A stretch of 64,000 bases of DNA, taken from NCBI RefSeq assembly GCF_003464085.1, contig NZ_QSDR01000007.1, positions 62,001 through 126,000 on the forward strand, in the 5' to 3' direction. The stretch comes from Clostridium sp. AM58-1XD (GTDB lineage Bacteria > Bacillota > Clostridia > Lachnospirales > Lachnospiraceae). Positions 1 through 8,223 of the stretch are shown piece after piece. How positions within the stretch are numbered: position 1 is the stretch's first letter; each line of letters begins with the position of its first letter. The position numbers and the translations under genes were made by a program. Under the pieces are notes generated by a model, which saw nothing but the letters and a program-made list of their open reading frames with translations, was not told where the DNA came from and did no database searches.

Positions 1-354
1 ATGGCTCAGTCAACGGGAAAAATGGTATGTATTACGGACAGAGACCAGGTGATTGCAGTAGCAGGCGGTTCCAAGAAAGAAATGCTTCAGAAAAATATTA
101 GCCGTCAGCTGGAACAGCTCATTTCCGAAAGAACGGTGCTTACAGCTTCTGGCGATGAAAAGACATATGTACAGATTACTCCGGAGGAACCGGAAGGAAT
201 CACAGCACAGGTCATTGCGCCGATTATATGTGAAGGTGATGCGATTGGTTCTGTTATTCTGCTGAGCCGTGAGCCGAGAACAAAATTCGGAGATCCGGAA
301 GTAAAGCTGGTTACGACGGCAGCCGGATTCCTTGGACGCCAGATGGAAGGCTAA
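1..354 (+). CDS. spoVT: Stage V sporulation protein T, C-terminal part (cut by window start)
   Basis: This is the C-terminal GAF-like domain of SpoVT, a forespore regulator that adjusts sigma-G-dependent genes late in sporulation. The visible 117 residues match the family from about residue 66 to the end, including the CDRD-like segment (here ITDRDQ), a GGSKKEM stretch and the terminal TAAGFLGRQME. The AbrB-type DNA-binding domain that should precede it lies before the window, so the ATG at position 1 is an internal Met and not the start. In Bacillus spoVT also lies just upstream of yabM-mazG; here a creatininase/NhaC cassette follows instead. Identity is firm; only the 5' boundary is unknown. 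Confidence 0.9.
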   Translation: MAQSTGKMVCITDRDQVIAVAGGSKKEMLQKNISRQLEQLISERTVLTASGDEKTYVQITPEEPEGITAQVIAPIICEGDAIGSVILLSREPRTKFGDPEVKLVTTAAGFLGRQMEG

Positions 355-400
355 GAAAGCCCATAAAAATATATGTAATTATAAATAATATAGAAAGAAC

Positions 401-445
401 AAGACGGATTTCAGCGGTATTTTGAAAATGCAGCGGGTCCGTCTT
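401..445 (+). terminator. Weak hairpin after spoVT
   Basis: AAGACGGA at 401-408 pairs perfectly with TCCGTCTT at 438-445 around a 29-nt loop, followed by ATTTGATT. The loop is long and the T-tract poor, so this is only a possible terminator for spoVT. No gene is seen in the rest of 355-627. Confidence 0.35.
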
Positions 446-627
446 ATTTGATTTACATGCACAGAAGGGCCCAATAGGACGGCTTTATTGCATTAATGCT
501 TTAAAAAGGTAACAAATATACATAAAATTGGGAAATGTGGTTGAAAAAGTCGTGATAATGGTGTATGTTTATACAGTATAAAGAAAAAATATGAAAAAAT
601 ATACAATAACAGCAAAGGGGAATCAGT

Positions 628-1470
628 ATGAAGGATTGGAAGACACTTTATGAGGTAAAGGGGCCGAAATCAATTATGGAGATGACGGCGGAGGAATTGA
701 AGGAAGCAATGAAGGAAACAGATACCGTTATCCTGTCATTCGGTGCAGTAGAAAACCACAGCGTTCATCTGCCGATGGGAGCGGATTATTTTCAGGCAAA
801 TGTTTTAATCAGAAAGGTGCATGAAGCACTGGCAGAACTGGGCATTAAATCGGTACCGGGACTGGCAGTGCCTTTTGGCGTTCAGACGAATAAATTTGAA
901 AGAGACTCTGTATTTGGAAACTGCTATCTGTCTCAGGCCACATTTATTTCAATGGCAAAGGATCTGATCCTCAGCCTTCACGAAAGCGGTTTTAAGAAAT
1001 TTGTGCTGTGCCTTAACCATTCAGAGAATAACGGAGCCCTTCACGTAGCGGCAAAGGACCTGGCCGACCAGTATGGAATCATGAGCGTAGTAACTGACTG
1101 GGTACCTCCGATGAATGATTTCTGGCCGACAGTTCTGAATAATGCAGAGCACCAGGGACACGGCGGGGAAGATGAGACGGCATGTGTCATGGCAGCAGTA
1201 CCGGGCCTCGTGCATGTGGAAGGTGTCAAACCATATTACGCAGACGAGGACCCGAAACAGGTCAAATTCTCAGGACTTCACTATTACGGCGGCGCAGTCG
1301 GCGTTTATGCTCCTGTAAAAACGGACAACAGCCCGGGATATATCGGAGATCCGGCGGACGCCAATGCAGAAGAAGGAATTCTCTGTTACGACGCATATGC
1401 AAAATGGATTGCGCAGATTGCAGAAAAATACCTTTTCAATGATTTCAACGACAAGAGCAGGAATCTGTAA
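628..1470 (+). CDS. Creatininase-family amidohydrolase
   Basis: A 280-residue member of the creatininase (creatinine amidohydrolase) family, metal-dependent enzymes that open cyclic amides or related amide bonds. Visible family signatures are GAVENHSVHLPMGAD near residues 39-53 (the E-x-H-x-x-HLP-x-G-x-D metal motif), LNHSENNG near 129-136 (equivalent of the NGHGGN motif) and GHGGEDETA near 177-185 (the H-x-G-E-x-E/T metal and substrate motif). The start follows an AAAGGGG site about 8 bases upstream. It sits 74 bases before an NhaC-type antiporter, probably one transcript. The real substrate could be creatinine, an N-formyl compound or another cyclic amide; sequence alone does not say. The pair is inserted between spoVT and mazG. 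Confidence 0.85.
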   Translation: MKDWKTLYEVKGPKSIMEMTAEELKEAMKETDTVILSFGAVENHSVHLPMGADYFQANVLIRKVHEALAELGIKSVPGLAVPFGVQTNKFERDSVFGNCYLSQATFISMAKDLILSLHESGFKKFVLCLNHSENNGALHVAAKDLADQYGIMSVVTDWVPPMNDFWPTVLNNAEHQGHGGEDETACVMAAVPGLVHVEGVKPYYADEDPKQVKFSGLHYYGGAVGVYAPVKTDNSPGYIGDPADANAEEGILCYDAYAKWIAQIAEKYLFNDFNDKSRNL

Positions 1471-1544
1471 AGATCAGGCAACGGTTCGGACGCTGCCTGT
1501 ACTGTTGCACGAACAAAAGAAGGAATAGGAAAGGGATAAAATAA

Positions 1545-2969
1545 ATGAACGACGAAATGAATCAAAACCAAAAGATGCCGTTTGGATGGGCGCTGTTCTG
1601 TATTATGTTTCTGCTGGTATCTATGGTGCTCTCCGTAGCATGGCTGAACATACCGGTACATATCAATCTGCTGGCTTCGATGGCCGTTACGCTGGGCGTG
1701 GCCTCACTCAATGGAAAGAAATGGGAAGATATCTTCAGCTATATTGAGTATGGAGGAAAAATCTGTATTGCGCCGACACTTACAATGATGATTATCGGTA
1801 TTCTGATTGGTTCCTGGATCGCCAGCGGAACAGTTCCCATGATTATTTACTGGGGGCTGAAGCTGATCAACCCGGCTGTTTTCCTTGTAGCAACATGCGT
1901 TGTAAGCGCAATTACGTCCATATCTACAGGAAGCTCCTGGTCTACGGCAGGAACGGTAGGAATTGCCCTGATCGCAGTAGGAGGAGGCCTGGGAATCAAT
2001 CCGGCGATGACGGCAGGCGCAATTATATCAGGCGCCTATTTTGGAGATAAAATGTCACCGATGTCTGATACGACGAATCTGGCCCCGGCTGTTGCAGAAG
2101 CGGATATTTTCGATCACATCCGCTCCATGGTGTATACATCAGGACCTGCTTTCATCATTACCCTGATTTTCTACGGCATATTGGGATTAAAGTATACGGG
2201 TCAGAACGTTGACAGTGAAGCGATTGTTACTACCATGGAGACGCTGAAGGCCACATTCAATCTGAATCCGCTGGTGCTTCTTCCTCCTGTTATCGTAATT
2301 GCCATGGCGGTTATGAAAAAACCGGCTATTCCTACCCTTCTGGTCTCCAGTGCGGTAGCTGCTGCGATGGCAATGATTTTTCAGGGGAATTCCCTGACAG
2401 AAATCGCAACGATCATGGATACAGGATTTAAGTCAGAAACAGGCATACACGATATCGATGTCCTGCTTTCCAGAGGTGGACTTCAGAGTATGCTTTGGAC
2501 AGCTTCTCTCGGTATGCTGGGTATGTTGTACGGAGCTATTATGGAAAAATCTGGACTTCTTGGGGCGTTCCTCGAGAAACTGAAATTCTTTACAAAGAGC
2601 CTGGGAGGCCTCGTTACGGTAGTAGTGCTCTCCTGTACCGTGTTGCTGGCTGCTACGGCAAGCCAGACCCTTGCCATTGTTGTAGGCGGCCGTATGTATG
2701 TTTCTGAATTTAGAAAAAGAGATCTTCTTCCCCAGACGCTTTCCCGTACTCTGGAAGACAGCGGAACTATCGTATCGCCTCTGATTCCATGGAGTCTCTG
2801 CGGCGTATATATGGCCGGCACCCTCGGAGTGCCTACACTCACGTACCTGCCGTTTGCAACGTTCTGCTGGATTTGTCCGATCCTGGCTATCATTTATGGA
2901 TTTACAGGCAAGTTCTTCTGGAAGACCGGAGAGATTGCGAGCAAACGGACATATCGGGAAGCAGAATAA
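1545..2969 (+). CDS. nhaC: NhaC-family Na+/H+ antiporter
   Basis: A 474-residue polytopic membrane protein of the NhaC antiporter family. It has about 11-12 hydrophobic segments and the hallmark stretch STGSSWSTAGTVG followed by GAIISGAYFGDKMSPMSDTTN near residues 125-185, where polar and acidic residues lie in the transport core. A cytoplasmic N-terminus of about 15 polar residues precedes the first membrane segment. NhaC proteins exchange protons for sodium or carry organic anions and amines with Na+ or H+. Because it follows a creatininase-family gene, it may serve as the permease for that enzyme's substrate or product; this is inference. The start has a GGAAAGGGA site upstream. Length is typical and the frame is intact. 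Confidence 0.88.
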   Translation: MNDEMNQNQKMPFGWALFCIMFLLVSMVLSVAWLNIPVHINLLASMAVTLGVASLNGKKWEDIFSYIEYGGKICIAPTLTMMIIGILIGSWIASGTVPMIIYWGLKLINPAVFLVATCVVSAITSISTGSSWSTAGTVGIALIAVGGGLGINPAMTAGAIISGAYFGDKMSPMSDTTNLAPAVAEADIFDHIRSMVYTSGPAFIITLIFYGILGLKYTGQNVDSEAIVTTMETLKATFNLNPLVLLPPVIVIAMAVMKKPAIPTLLVSSAVAAAMAMIFQGNSLTEIATIMDTGFKSETGIHDIDVLLSRGGLQSMLWTASLGMLGMLYGAIMEKSGLLGAFLEKLKFFTKSLGGLVTVVVLSCTVLLAATASQTLAIVVGGRMYVSEFRKRDLLPQTLSRTLEDSGTIVSPLIPWSLCGVYMAGTLGVPTLTYLPFATFCWICPILAIIYGFTGKFFWKTGEIASKRTYREAE

Positions 2970-3090
2970 GCTCTGCAGAAGATGACTGGATCGCGACCGG
3001 AAAGTTTATATCGGACTTGCAAAGAAGCCGCAGCGGGCATTATACTGAAAGCCAGGATGATGACATTGACGAAGAAAGGAAATAAGCGAT

Positions 3091-3474
3091 ATGTATACGT
3101 TCGAGGATTTGATTGACGTTGTGGCAAAGCTGAGAGATGAAGAAAAAGGATGCCCGTGGGATCGGGAGCAGACCCATGAAAGCCTGAAGACATATCTGGA
3201 GAATGAATGCCAGGAAGTGATCCAGGCGATTGACAACGGCGATATGGAAAATCTCTGTGAGGAACTGGGTGATGTGCTGTTTCAGATTATGATACACAGC
3301 CAGATCGGAAAAGAGGAGGAAATATTTACCATTGAGGATGTTATTGACGGGTTATGCAGAAAAATGATCTATCGCCATCCCCATGTGTTCGGAAACGTTA
3401 AGGTTAATTCAGCAGACGAATGCAACGCTTTGTGGAAAGAGCTGAAAAAGCGTGAAAAAGGCAAAAAACCTTGA
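3091..3474 (+). CDS. mazG: MazG-type nucleotide pyrophosphohydrolase (single domain)
   Basis: A 127-residue MazG pyrophosphohydrolase, which hydrolyses (d)NTPs to monophosphates and pyrophosphate as a house-cleaning step. The motif GCPWDREQTHESLK near residues 21-34 and the Mg-binding pattern E-x3-E ... E-E-L-G-D (ENECQEVIQ, then CEELGDVLFQ) are clear. Many MazG proteins contain two tandem domains of about 260 residues in total; this one has only one, and lacks the tetrapyrrole-methylase half fused to it in Bacillus YabN. Its place before rqcP-yabP-yabQ-divIC is the conserved one. The stop codon overlaps the -35 box of the HU promoter. Confidence 0.9.
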   Translation: MYTFEDLIDVVAKLRDEEKGCPWDREQTHESLKTYLENECQEVIQAIDNGDMENLCEELGDVLFQIMIHSQIGKEEEIFTIEDVIDGLCRKMIYRHPHVFGNVKVNSADECNALWKELKKREKGKKP

Positions 3475-3499
3475 CAAACAGTGGAGAAACGGATATAAA
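3471..3499 (+). promoter_or_regulatory. Sigma-A promoter of the HU gene
   Basis: TTGACA at 3471-3476, a 17-nt spacer and TATAAA at 3494-3499 form a near-consensus promoter. The -35 box overlaps the mazG stop codon, so the HU gene can be transcribed separately and strongly. Confidence 0.75.
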
Positions 3500-3575
3500 T
3501 GATAGAGTATAGAAATAATAGTGTTGGAGGCCTCTGATATAAGGCTTTCCGGTATGTTCTAGGAGGAAAATAATA

Positions 3576-3851
3576 ATGAATAAGACAGAATTAATCGCAG
3601 CAGTAGCTGAGAAGGCAGAACTTTCCAAGAAAGATGCTGAGAAGGCAGTAAAGGCTTTCACAGATGTAGTAGCAGAAGAATTAGTGAAAGGTGAGAAGAT
3701 CCAGTTAGTTGGCTTCGGCACTTTTGAAGTTACTGCAAGAGAAGAGAGAGAAGGAAGAAATCCTAAGACTGGCGAGCCTATGAAGATTCCGGCTTCCAAG
3801 ACACCAAAGTTCAAAGTTGGTAAGGCATTAAAGGATATGGTGAATCAGTAA
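3576..3851 (+). CDS. hup: HU family DNA-binding protein
   Basis: A 91-residue histone-like HU protein that bends and compacts DNA as a dimer. It shows the standard layout: N-terminal MNKTELIAAVAEKAELSKKD helices, GFGTFEV in the saddle (residues 46-52), and the DNA-binding arm with GRNPKTGEPMKIPASKTPKFK including the intercalating proline. Length is exactly typical. The start is preceded by AGGAGG at 3561-3566. It has its own near-consensus promoter and sits 3 bases before rqcP, so the two are co-transcribed. Confidence 0.97.
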   Translation: MNKTELIAAVAEKAELSKKDAEKAVKAFTDVVAEELVKGEKIQLVGFGTFEVTAREEREGRNPKTGEPMKIPASKTPKFKVGKALKDMVNQ

Positions 3852-3854
3852 TCC

Positions 3855-4094
3855 ATGAGATTGGATAAGTTTTTAAAAGTATCCCGTTTGATAAAACGAA
3901 GGACAGTTGCCAACGATGCATGTGATGCAGGCAGGGTTCTCGTAAATGATAAAAGCGCCAAGGCGTCCTATGATGTGAAAAATGGTGATATAATCGAAAT
4001 CCAGTTTGGCACAAAGTCGGTTAAGGTGGAAGTGCTGGATGTACAGGAAACTGTAAAAAAGGACGAGGCGAAAGATTTGTATAGATATTTATAA
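3855..4094 (+). CDS. rqcP: RqcP, S4-domain ribosome quality-control factor
   Basis: A 79-residue S4 RNA-binding protein (MRLDKFLKVSRLIKRR at the N-terminus, then GRVLVND). This family, formerly YabO or an Hsp15-like heat-shock protein, was shown in Bacillus to bind stalled 50S subunits and assist RqcH in adding C-terminal alanine tails. It lies in the conserved position between HU/mazG and yabP. Start spacing after the HU stop is 3 bases, so translation is probably coupled. A terminator hairpin follows immediately. Confidence 0.92.
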   Translation: MRLDKFLKVSRLIKRRTVANDACDAGRVLVNDKSAKASYDVKNGDIIEIQFGTKSVKVEVLDVQETVKKDEAKDLYRYL

Positions 4095-4104
4095 GTCATA
4101 AAAT

Positions 4105-4157
4105 AAAAAACCTCTGCATACATTTATAAAACAGTAAATGTATGAGGAGGTTTTTTT
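4105..4157 (+). terminator. Hairpin with T-tract overlapping the yabP ribosome site
   Basis: AAAAAACCTC (4105-4114) pairs with GAGGTTTTTT (4147-4156), and CATACATTTA (4117-4126) pairs with TAAATGTATG (4135-4144), leaving an 8-nt loop and a two-base irregularity in the stem. Seven T residues follow. This is a strong intrinsic terminator, yet its 3' arm contains the AGGAGG of yabP (4145-4150), whose ATG is at 4161. Confidence 0.8.
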
Positions 4158-4160
4158 GTT

Positions 4161-4445
4161 ATGGAAGAAAAGCTGACAACCCGTCCGCACAAGCTGGCGA
4201 TGACAAACAGGTCTTCCTGCGGTATAACAGGACTGCGGGATGTGGTGTCCTTTGATGAAAATCAGGTGATTCTTGACACAGATATGGGACTTCTTACCAT
4301 GAAGGGAAAGAACCTTCATGTCAGCAGGCTTACCCTGGAAAAAGGGGAGGTAGATGTGGATGGAACGATTGACAGCCTTACATATTCTTCCAATGAAGCC
4401 TATCGGAAATCAGGAGACTCTCTGTTCTCCAGGCTGTTTAAATAG
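4161..4445 (+). CDS. yabP: Sporulation protein YabP
   Basis: A 94-residue YabP protein, a small spore-coat-related protein of the YabP/YqfC family. The segment LTMTNR-like (here LAMTNRSSCGITGL) followed by VVSFDENQVILDTDMGLLTMKGKNLHV is the family core. In Bacillus yabP is made in the mother cell under sigma-E and is required for normal sporulation. Its AGGAGG site lies inside the 3' arm of a terminator-like hairpin. yabQ follows after 38 bases and is almost certainly in the same transcript. Confidence 0.92.
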   Translation: MEEKLTTRPHKLAMTNRSSCGITGLRDVVSFDENQVILDTDMGLLTMKGKNLHVSRLTLEKGEVDVDGTIDSLTYSSNEAYRKSGDSLFSRLFK

Positions 4446-4483
4446 CAGAAAGAAAAGGATGACAGTGGAGGGCGGGGAATCGG

Positions 4484-4828
4484 TTGAGCAGGAGCATTTT
4501 ATATGAAATCAGGCTGTTATATATGAGTTTCTTTCTCGGCGCCTTTTTGATGGCCAGTTATGATGTCCTGCGTATCCTCAGGATTTTTATTCGCCACAGC
4601 GGCCTGGCGATCGGTATAGAGGATATGATATACTGGTTTTATGCGGGAAGTATGACATTTGGCCTGCTCTACAGGCAGAACGACGGGAAGCTCAGAGCCT
4701 ATGCAGTGGCAGGTGTATTTATCGGTATGCTGCTATATGACAGATTATTCAGCAGACTTTTGATGAAAGGCTTGAAAAAAGTCAAAAATTATTTTAAAAT
4801 AAAAGTTACTAGTAAAAAAAGCCGGTGA
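4484..4828 (+). CDS. yabQ: Sporulation protein YabQ
   Basis: A 114-residue membrane protein of the YabQ family, needed for spore cortex formation in Bacillus. Hydrophobic segments appear at about residues 10-30, 43-60 and 68-86, ending in a basic tail. The start is TTG at 4484, preceded by GGAGGGCGGGG; no ATG in this frame gives a better start without losing the first membrane segment. Bacillus YabQ is longer, but this short form with the intact N-terminal core is common in clostridia. divIC follows after 4 bases. Confidence 0.85.
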   Translation: MSRSILYEIRLLYMSFFLGAFLMASYDVLRILRIFIRHSGLAIGIEDMIYWFYAGSMTFGLLYRQNDGKLRAYAVAGVFIGMLLYDRLFSRLLMKGLKKVKNYFKIKVTSKKSR

Positions 4829-4832
4829 GCAT

Positions 4833-5156
4833 ATGAGGGATAGAGTAAGGTCCAGAAGAAAGAGAAGAGATAAGTGGGGAAACAGGATGGCAATTATCGG
4901 AATTACTCTGGTAGTTGGCAGCCTTGCTGTCGTTGTGAATATACGCAGCTCAACTATGAAAAGCAAGGCACAGGAATACGAGCTGCGGTATGAAACTCTT
5001 CAGGCTCAGCTGGCTAAAGAAAAAGAGCGGTCTGCAGAGCTGAAGTGGAGAAGCGACTATGTGCAGACTAAGCAGTATATAGAAAAGGTAGCGAAAGAGA
5101 AGCTGGGTATGGTGAAAGAAGATGAAATTCTCCTGAAACCATCGAATCCGCAGTAA
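4833..5156 (+). CDS. divIC: Septum formation initiator DivIC/FtsB-like
   Basis: A 107-residue bitopic divisome protein. It has a very basic cytoplasmic N-terminus (RDRVRSRRKRRDK), one membrane helix at about residues 20-36, then a coiled coil (QEYELRYETLQAQLAKEKER) and a C-terminal segment IEKVAKEKLGMVKEDEILL typical of DivIC/FtsB. It partners FtsL and DivIB in the septal complex. Location after yabQ and before spoIIE is the conserved order, although the S1-domain gene yabR found in Bacillus is absent here. Confidence 0.92.
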   Translation: MRDRVRSRRKRRDKWGNRMAIIGITLVVGSLAVVVNIRSSTMKSKAQEYELRYETLQAQLAKEKERSAELKWRSDYVQTKQYIEKVAKEKLGMVKEDEILLKPSNPQ

Positions 5157-5166
5157 GTGGATAATC

Positions 5167-5233
5167 TTGTCGTAATATTTTTTTAAATCGACTATTGGAT
5201 TTGACAAATATTTCCCTCCCGCCTGTATATAAT
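5167..5233 (+). promoter_or_regulatory. Spo0A-type promoter of spoIIE (21-nt spacer)
   Basis: TTGACA (5201-5206) and TATAAT (5228-5233) are both perfect sigma-A boxes but are separated by 21 nt rather than 17. The same unusual long spacing is established for the Spo0A-activated spoIIE and spoIIG promoters of Bacillus. A 0A-box-like TTGTCGTAA lies at 5167-5175, and the -35 region TTTGACAAAT resembles an inverted 0A box. The ribosome site GGAGGG at 5251-5256 precedes the GTG start. Confidence 0.72.
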
Positions 5234-5263
5234 GAAAATTATGCAGGTTAGGAGGGATTTTTT

Positions 5264-6679
5264 GTGCTGAGACGTAAGGCGGGGCATCGCGATATGGCGG
5301 ATGTGAATATATATACGGCAAAAAGGCTGAACGATATGGCGCTTTCATTGGGGGAACTGGCAAAGTCCTGTGAAGAGGAAAACGGGAAAGAGCGGATGCT
5401 GACAAAGGAGGACGGGCTGACGGCAGTGAATACGGCAGCCGTGATGGTGTGCGGAGACTGTCAGAAATGCGGTGTTTATGCGGACAGCATTCAAAAGGAC
5501 AGTTATTTTCTGTACTATCTGCTGCGGTCATTTGAGCAGAAGAAACGCGTGGATGAGGAGGACATGCCTCAGGCATTTCAGGATATGTGCAGGATAAAAG
5601 GGGAATACTTAAAGGAGCTGAACAAAAGTCTTGGCAGATCTACCATGAATCTGGCGTGGAAGAACCGCTTTTTGGAAAGCCGGGACGCCCTGATTATGCA
5701 GTTTCGTGAGCTGGCAGTGATCCTGGAGGAATTTTCTCATCAGATGGAAGAGGCGCAGGATGTCACGTCAGAATATGACAGTGGTCTGAAGCGGGCGTTT
5801 AAAGCCCAGCATATGGTGATTTCCGGGATGTTGGTTCTGGCATATGAGAACGGCCAGAGAGAGCTGTTTGTAACAATAAAAAGCGGTAATGGAAAATGCA
5901 TGACGGTAAGAGATGCGGCAGACCTTGTCGGCAGCGTGCTGGGAGGCGGCTGCTGGACTGCGGCCAAAGACAGCAAAAGTATTATAACAAGGCAGTTTTT
6001 TACGTTCCACTTTCTGGAAGAGGGCAGCTACCGCATGGCATACGGCGCCGCTACGGCAGCCAGAGCGGGCGAAATTGTGTCGGGAGACAGCTATTCTTTT
6101 ACAGGAAATGTGCCGGGACAGGTGATAATCAGTCTTTCGGACGGAATGGGGAGCGGGCAGACGGCTTCTGAGGAGAGTGAACGTGTCGTGGATCTGGTGA
6201 GTCAGCTGATGGAAACTGGCTTTTCAGCCAGAGCGGCCCTTAAAATGGTCAATACGGTCCTTCTCCTGAGCGGTGCTGAGCAGCATCCGGCTACCATCGA
6301 TCTGGCGTGTATCGACCTTCATACGGGGGTTCTGGAAATGATGAAGCTTGGGGCGGCGGCTACACTCGTAATTGGAGAGGACGGCGTCGAACTCCTGGAA
6401 ACGGGAGAAGTACCGATGGGGATACTGAACGATGTAGAACCGATTTTGATTTCCAGAAAGCTTTGGGAGGAAAATTGGGTAATTATGGTCAGCGATGGCG
6501 TTCTGGATATACTTCCGGGAGATGACAAGGAAGAGGTTATGAGAGATTATCTGGCCGGGCAGGGAGACATGCAGCCTCAGGAAATGGCAGAAGATATTCT
6601 GCGTTTTGCATGCTCATTTTCAGAATTCCCCCGCGACGATATGACAGTTCTTGCAGCAAGGATATGGAAGAGAAAATAA
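5264..6679 (+). CDS. spoIIE: SpoIIE phosphatase lacking the membrane domain
   Basis: A 471-residue SpoIIE, the PP2C-type serine phosphatase that dephosphorylates SpoIIAA to free sigma-F in the forespore. The PP2C domain occupies about residues 240-471, with the metal motif SGDSYSF, LSDGMGSGQTA, VSDGVLD and RDDMTVLA all intact. The N-terminal half is helical and carries a Cys pair motif CGDCQKCGVY. The Bacillus protein is 827 residues with ten N-terminal membrane helices; here those helices are absent, and the GTG start at 5264 with GGAGGG and a promoter directly upstream leaves no room for them. The protein should therefore be soluble or membrane-associated through a partner. Confidence 0.88.
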   Translation: MLRRKAGHRDMADVNIYTAKRLNDMALSLGELAKSCEEENGKERMLTKEDGLTAVNTAAVMVCGDCQKCGVYADSIQKDSYFLYYLLRSFEQKKRVDEEDMPQAFQDMCRIKGEYLKELNKSLGRSTMNLAWKNRFLESRDALIMQFRELAVILEEFSHQMEEAQDVTSEYDSGLKRAFKAQHMVISGMLVLAYENGQRELFVTIKSGNGKCMTVRDAADLVGSVLGGGCWTAAKDSKSIITRQFFTFHFLEEGSYRMAYGAATAARAGEIVSGDSYSFTGNVPGQVIISLSDGMGSGQTASEESERVVDLVSQLMETGFSARAALKMVNTVLLLSGAEQHPATIDLACIDLHTGVLEMMKLGAAATLVIGEDGVELLETGEVPMGILNDVEPILISRKLWEENWVIMVSDGVLDILPGDDKEEVMRDYLAGQGDMQPQEMAEDILRFACSFSEFPRDDMTVLAARIWKRK

Positions 6680-6835
6680 TAATTGAAACAGAGTGAGAAT
6701 ACCTGTATAGTTATATGTAATAATACCAGGGGCGCGCGAGCACATAGTGCGGAACAATCCGGTATCAATGGTGTCGACTTTTTGACACTTACATCATGTG
6801 AAAGTGAACGGTTATGGCTGTACAGGAGATAAAAA

Positions 6836-8223
6836 ATGGACATTTATCAGAAAGCCCTTAATACAATGAATAGAAACAGTATGACAGAACCCGGCATGCA
6901 TGTGATAGCTGCTGTATCAGGCGGGGCGGATTCTGTCTGCCTTCTATGGGTGCTAAAACATTTTTCGGCAGATTGAATATAACCATAGAGGCCTTTCACC
7001 TCCACCATGGACTACGGGGCAAAGAAGCGGACAGGGATGCGGACTTTGTGAGAGACATCTGTGCAGAATGGGATATACCGGCGACAATCCGCCGTGAGGA
7101 CGTGCGTGGATTCGCTGCAGAACATGGGTGCTCTTTAGAAGAAGCGGGCAGAATACTGAGGTACGGAGCGCTGGATGAGCTGAAAAAGGCAGCCGAGGCA
7201 GAAACGGGCCGGCCGGCAGCAGTTGCGGTGGCACATCACAGAGGAGACAGTGCGGAGACGATTCTGCACAATCTGTTCCGGGGAAGCGGGCTGAAGGGCC
7301 TGAGGGGGATTGCTCCCGTCAGAGATGGCATTATACGGCCTCTGATCGAGGTAGGACGTGATGAGATCGAAGAATTTCTTACGGATATGGGAATTGGATG
7401 GTGTGAAGATTCCACCAATTCCGACAATGATTATACAAGGAATAAAATACGCAATCAGATTTTGCCGCTTGTCAGAGCCGAAATCAATAAAGAGGCCGAT
7501 ACGCATATCCTCCAGGCAGGAAAACTGATTTCCATGGCAGATGATTTTCTGGAGAAAACGGCTGAGGAACTCTGGAAACAATGTGGGGAGGTACATGACC
7601 GGAAAGGGTGTGCCTTTCCTGTTTCTGATGCTGAAAAACAGGAGGAGATTATCCGATACTATCTGATTCGCCATATGATCCGCCTCCAGGGAGGATCTGT
7701 AAAGGATTTCACGTTGCTTCATGTGGAAGCTGTCGATCAGCTGATTCGCGGACAGACGGGAAAAAGGACAGACCTGCCTGGTAAAATGCAGGGATGGAGA
7801 GAATACGGAAAGCTCTGGATCGGAAGAAAACAGGATGAAAAACGGGACAGCTGCTGCCAAAAGGAAGACTGGGCAGAAAATGTCCGATATGAGATATTTT
7901 CTTATGAAAAAGGCATGGAAATTCCGAAAAACCAGTATACGAAATGGTTTGATTATGATAAAATGAAGAATGCATTGTGCCTTAGATTCCGGGAGCCGGG
8001 GGACTATATTACGTTGTCCGGCGGCGGAAGGAAACGTGTAAAAGCATTTATGATTGATGAAAAGGTTCCGCAGGATATCAGAGGGAAGATACCGGTTCTG
8101 GCAGATGGAAATCATGTTGTCTGGATTGTCGGATATCGGATCAGTGAATATTATAAAATAACAGAAGATACAAAAACCATATTACAGGTTCAGTTTAACG
8201 GAGGAAAAAAAGATGGCAGATAA
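6836..8223 (+). CDS. tilS: tRNA(Ile)-lysidine synthase TilS (reading frame broken near 6960)
   Basis: TilS converts the wobble C of tRNA-Ile(CAU) to lysidine so that it reads AUA; it is normally essential. The true start is ATG 6836 and the first 44 residues contain the PP-loop ATP-binding motif SGGADS. That frame stops at 6974-6976, while the rest, beginning in the next frame near 6960 (EAFHLHHGLRG, then AVAHHRGDSAETILHN and the TilS C-terminal domain), continues to 8223. One missing base in the AAAACATTTTTC stretch explains it, giving a protein of about 462 residues. The gene overlaps hpt by 11 bases, an arrangement conserved in many Firmicutes. The break is most likely a sequence error because the gene is essential. 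Confidence 0.88.

Noticed and set aside
4950..5576. Minus-strand frame of 208 codons opposite divIC and spoIIE
   Set aside because: Shadow; it would cross the spoIIE promoter and the residues are Pro/Ser/His-rich without family signature.
7135..8115. Long minus-strand open frame (326 codons) opposite tilS
   Set aside because: It is the shadow of tilS; no ribosome site, odd amino-acid use, and tilS is clearly coding.
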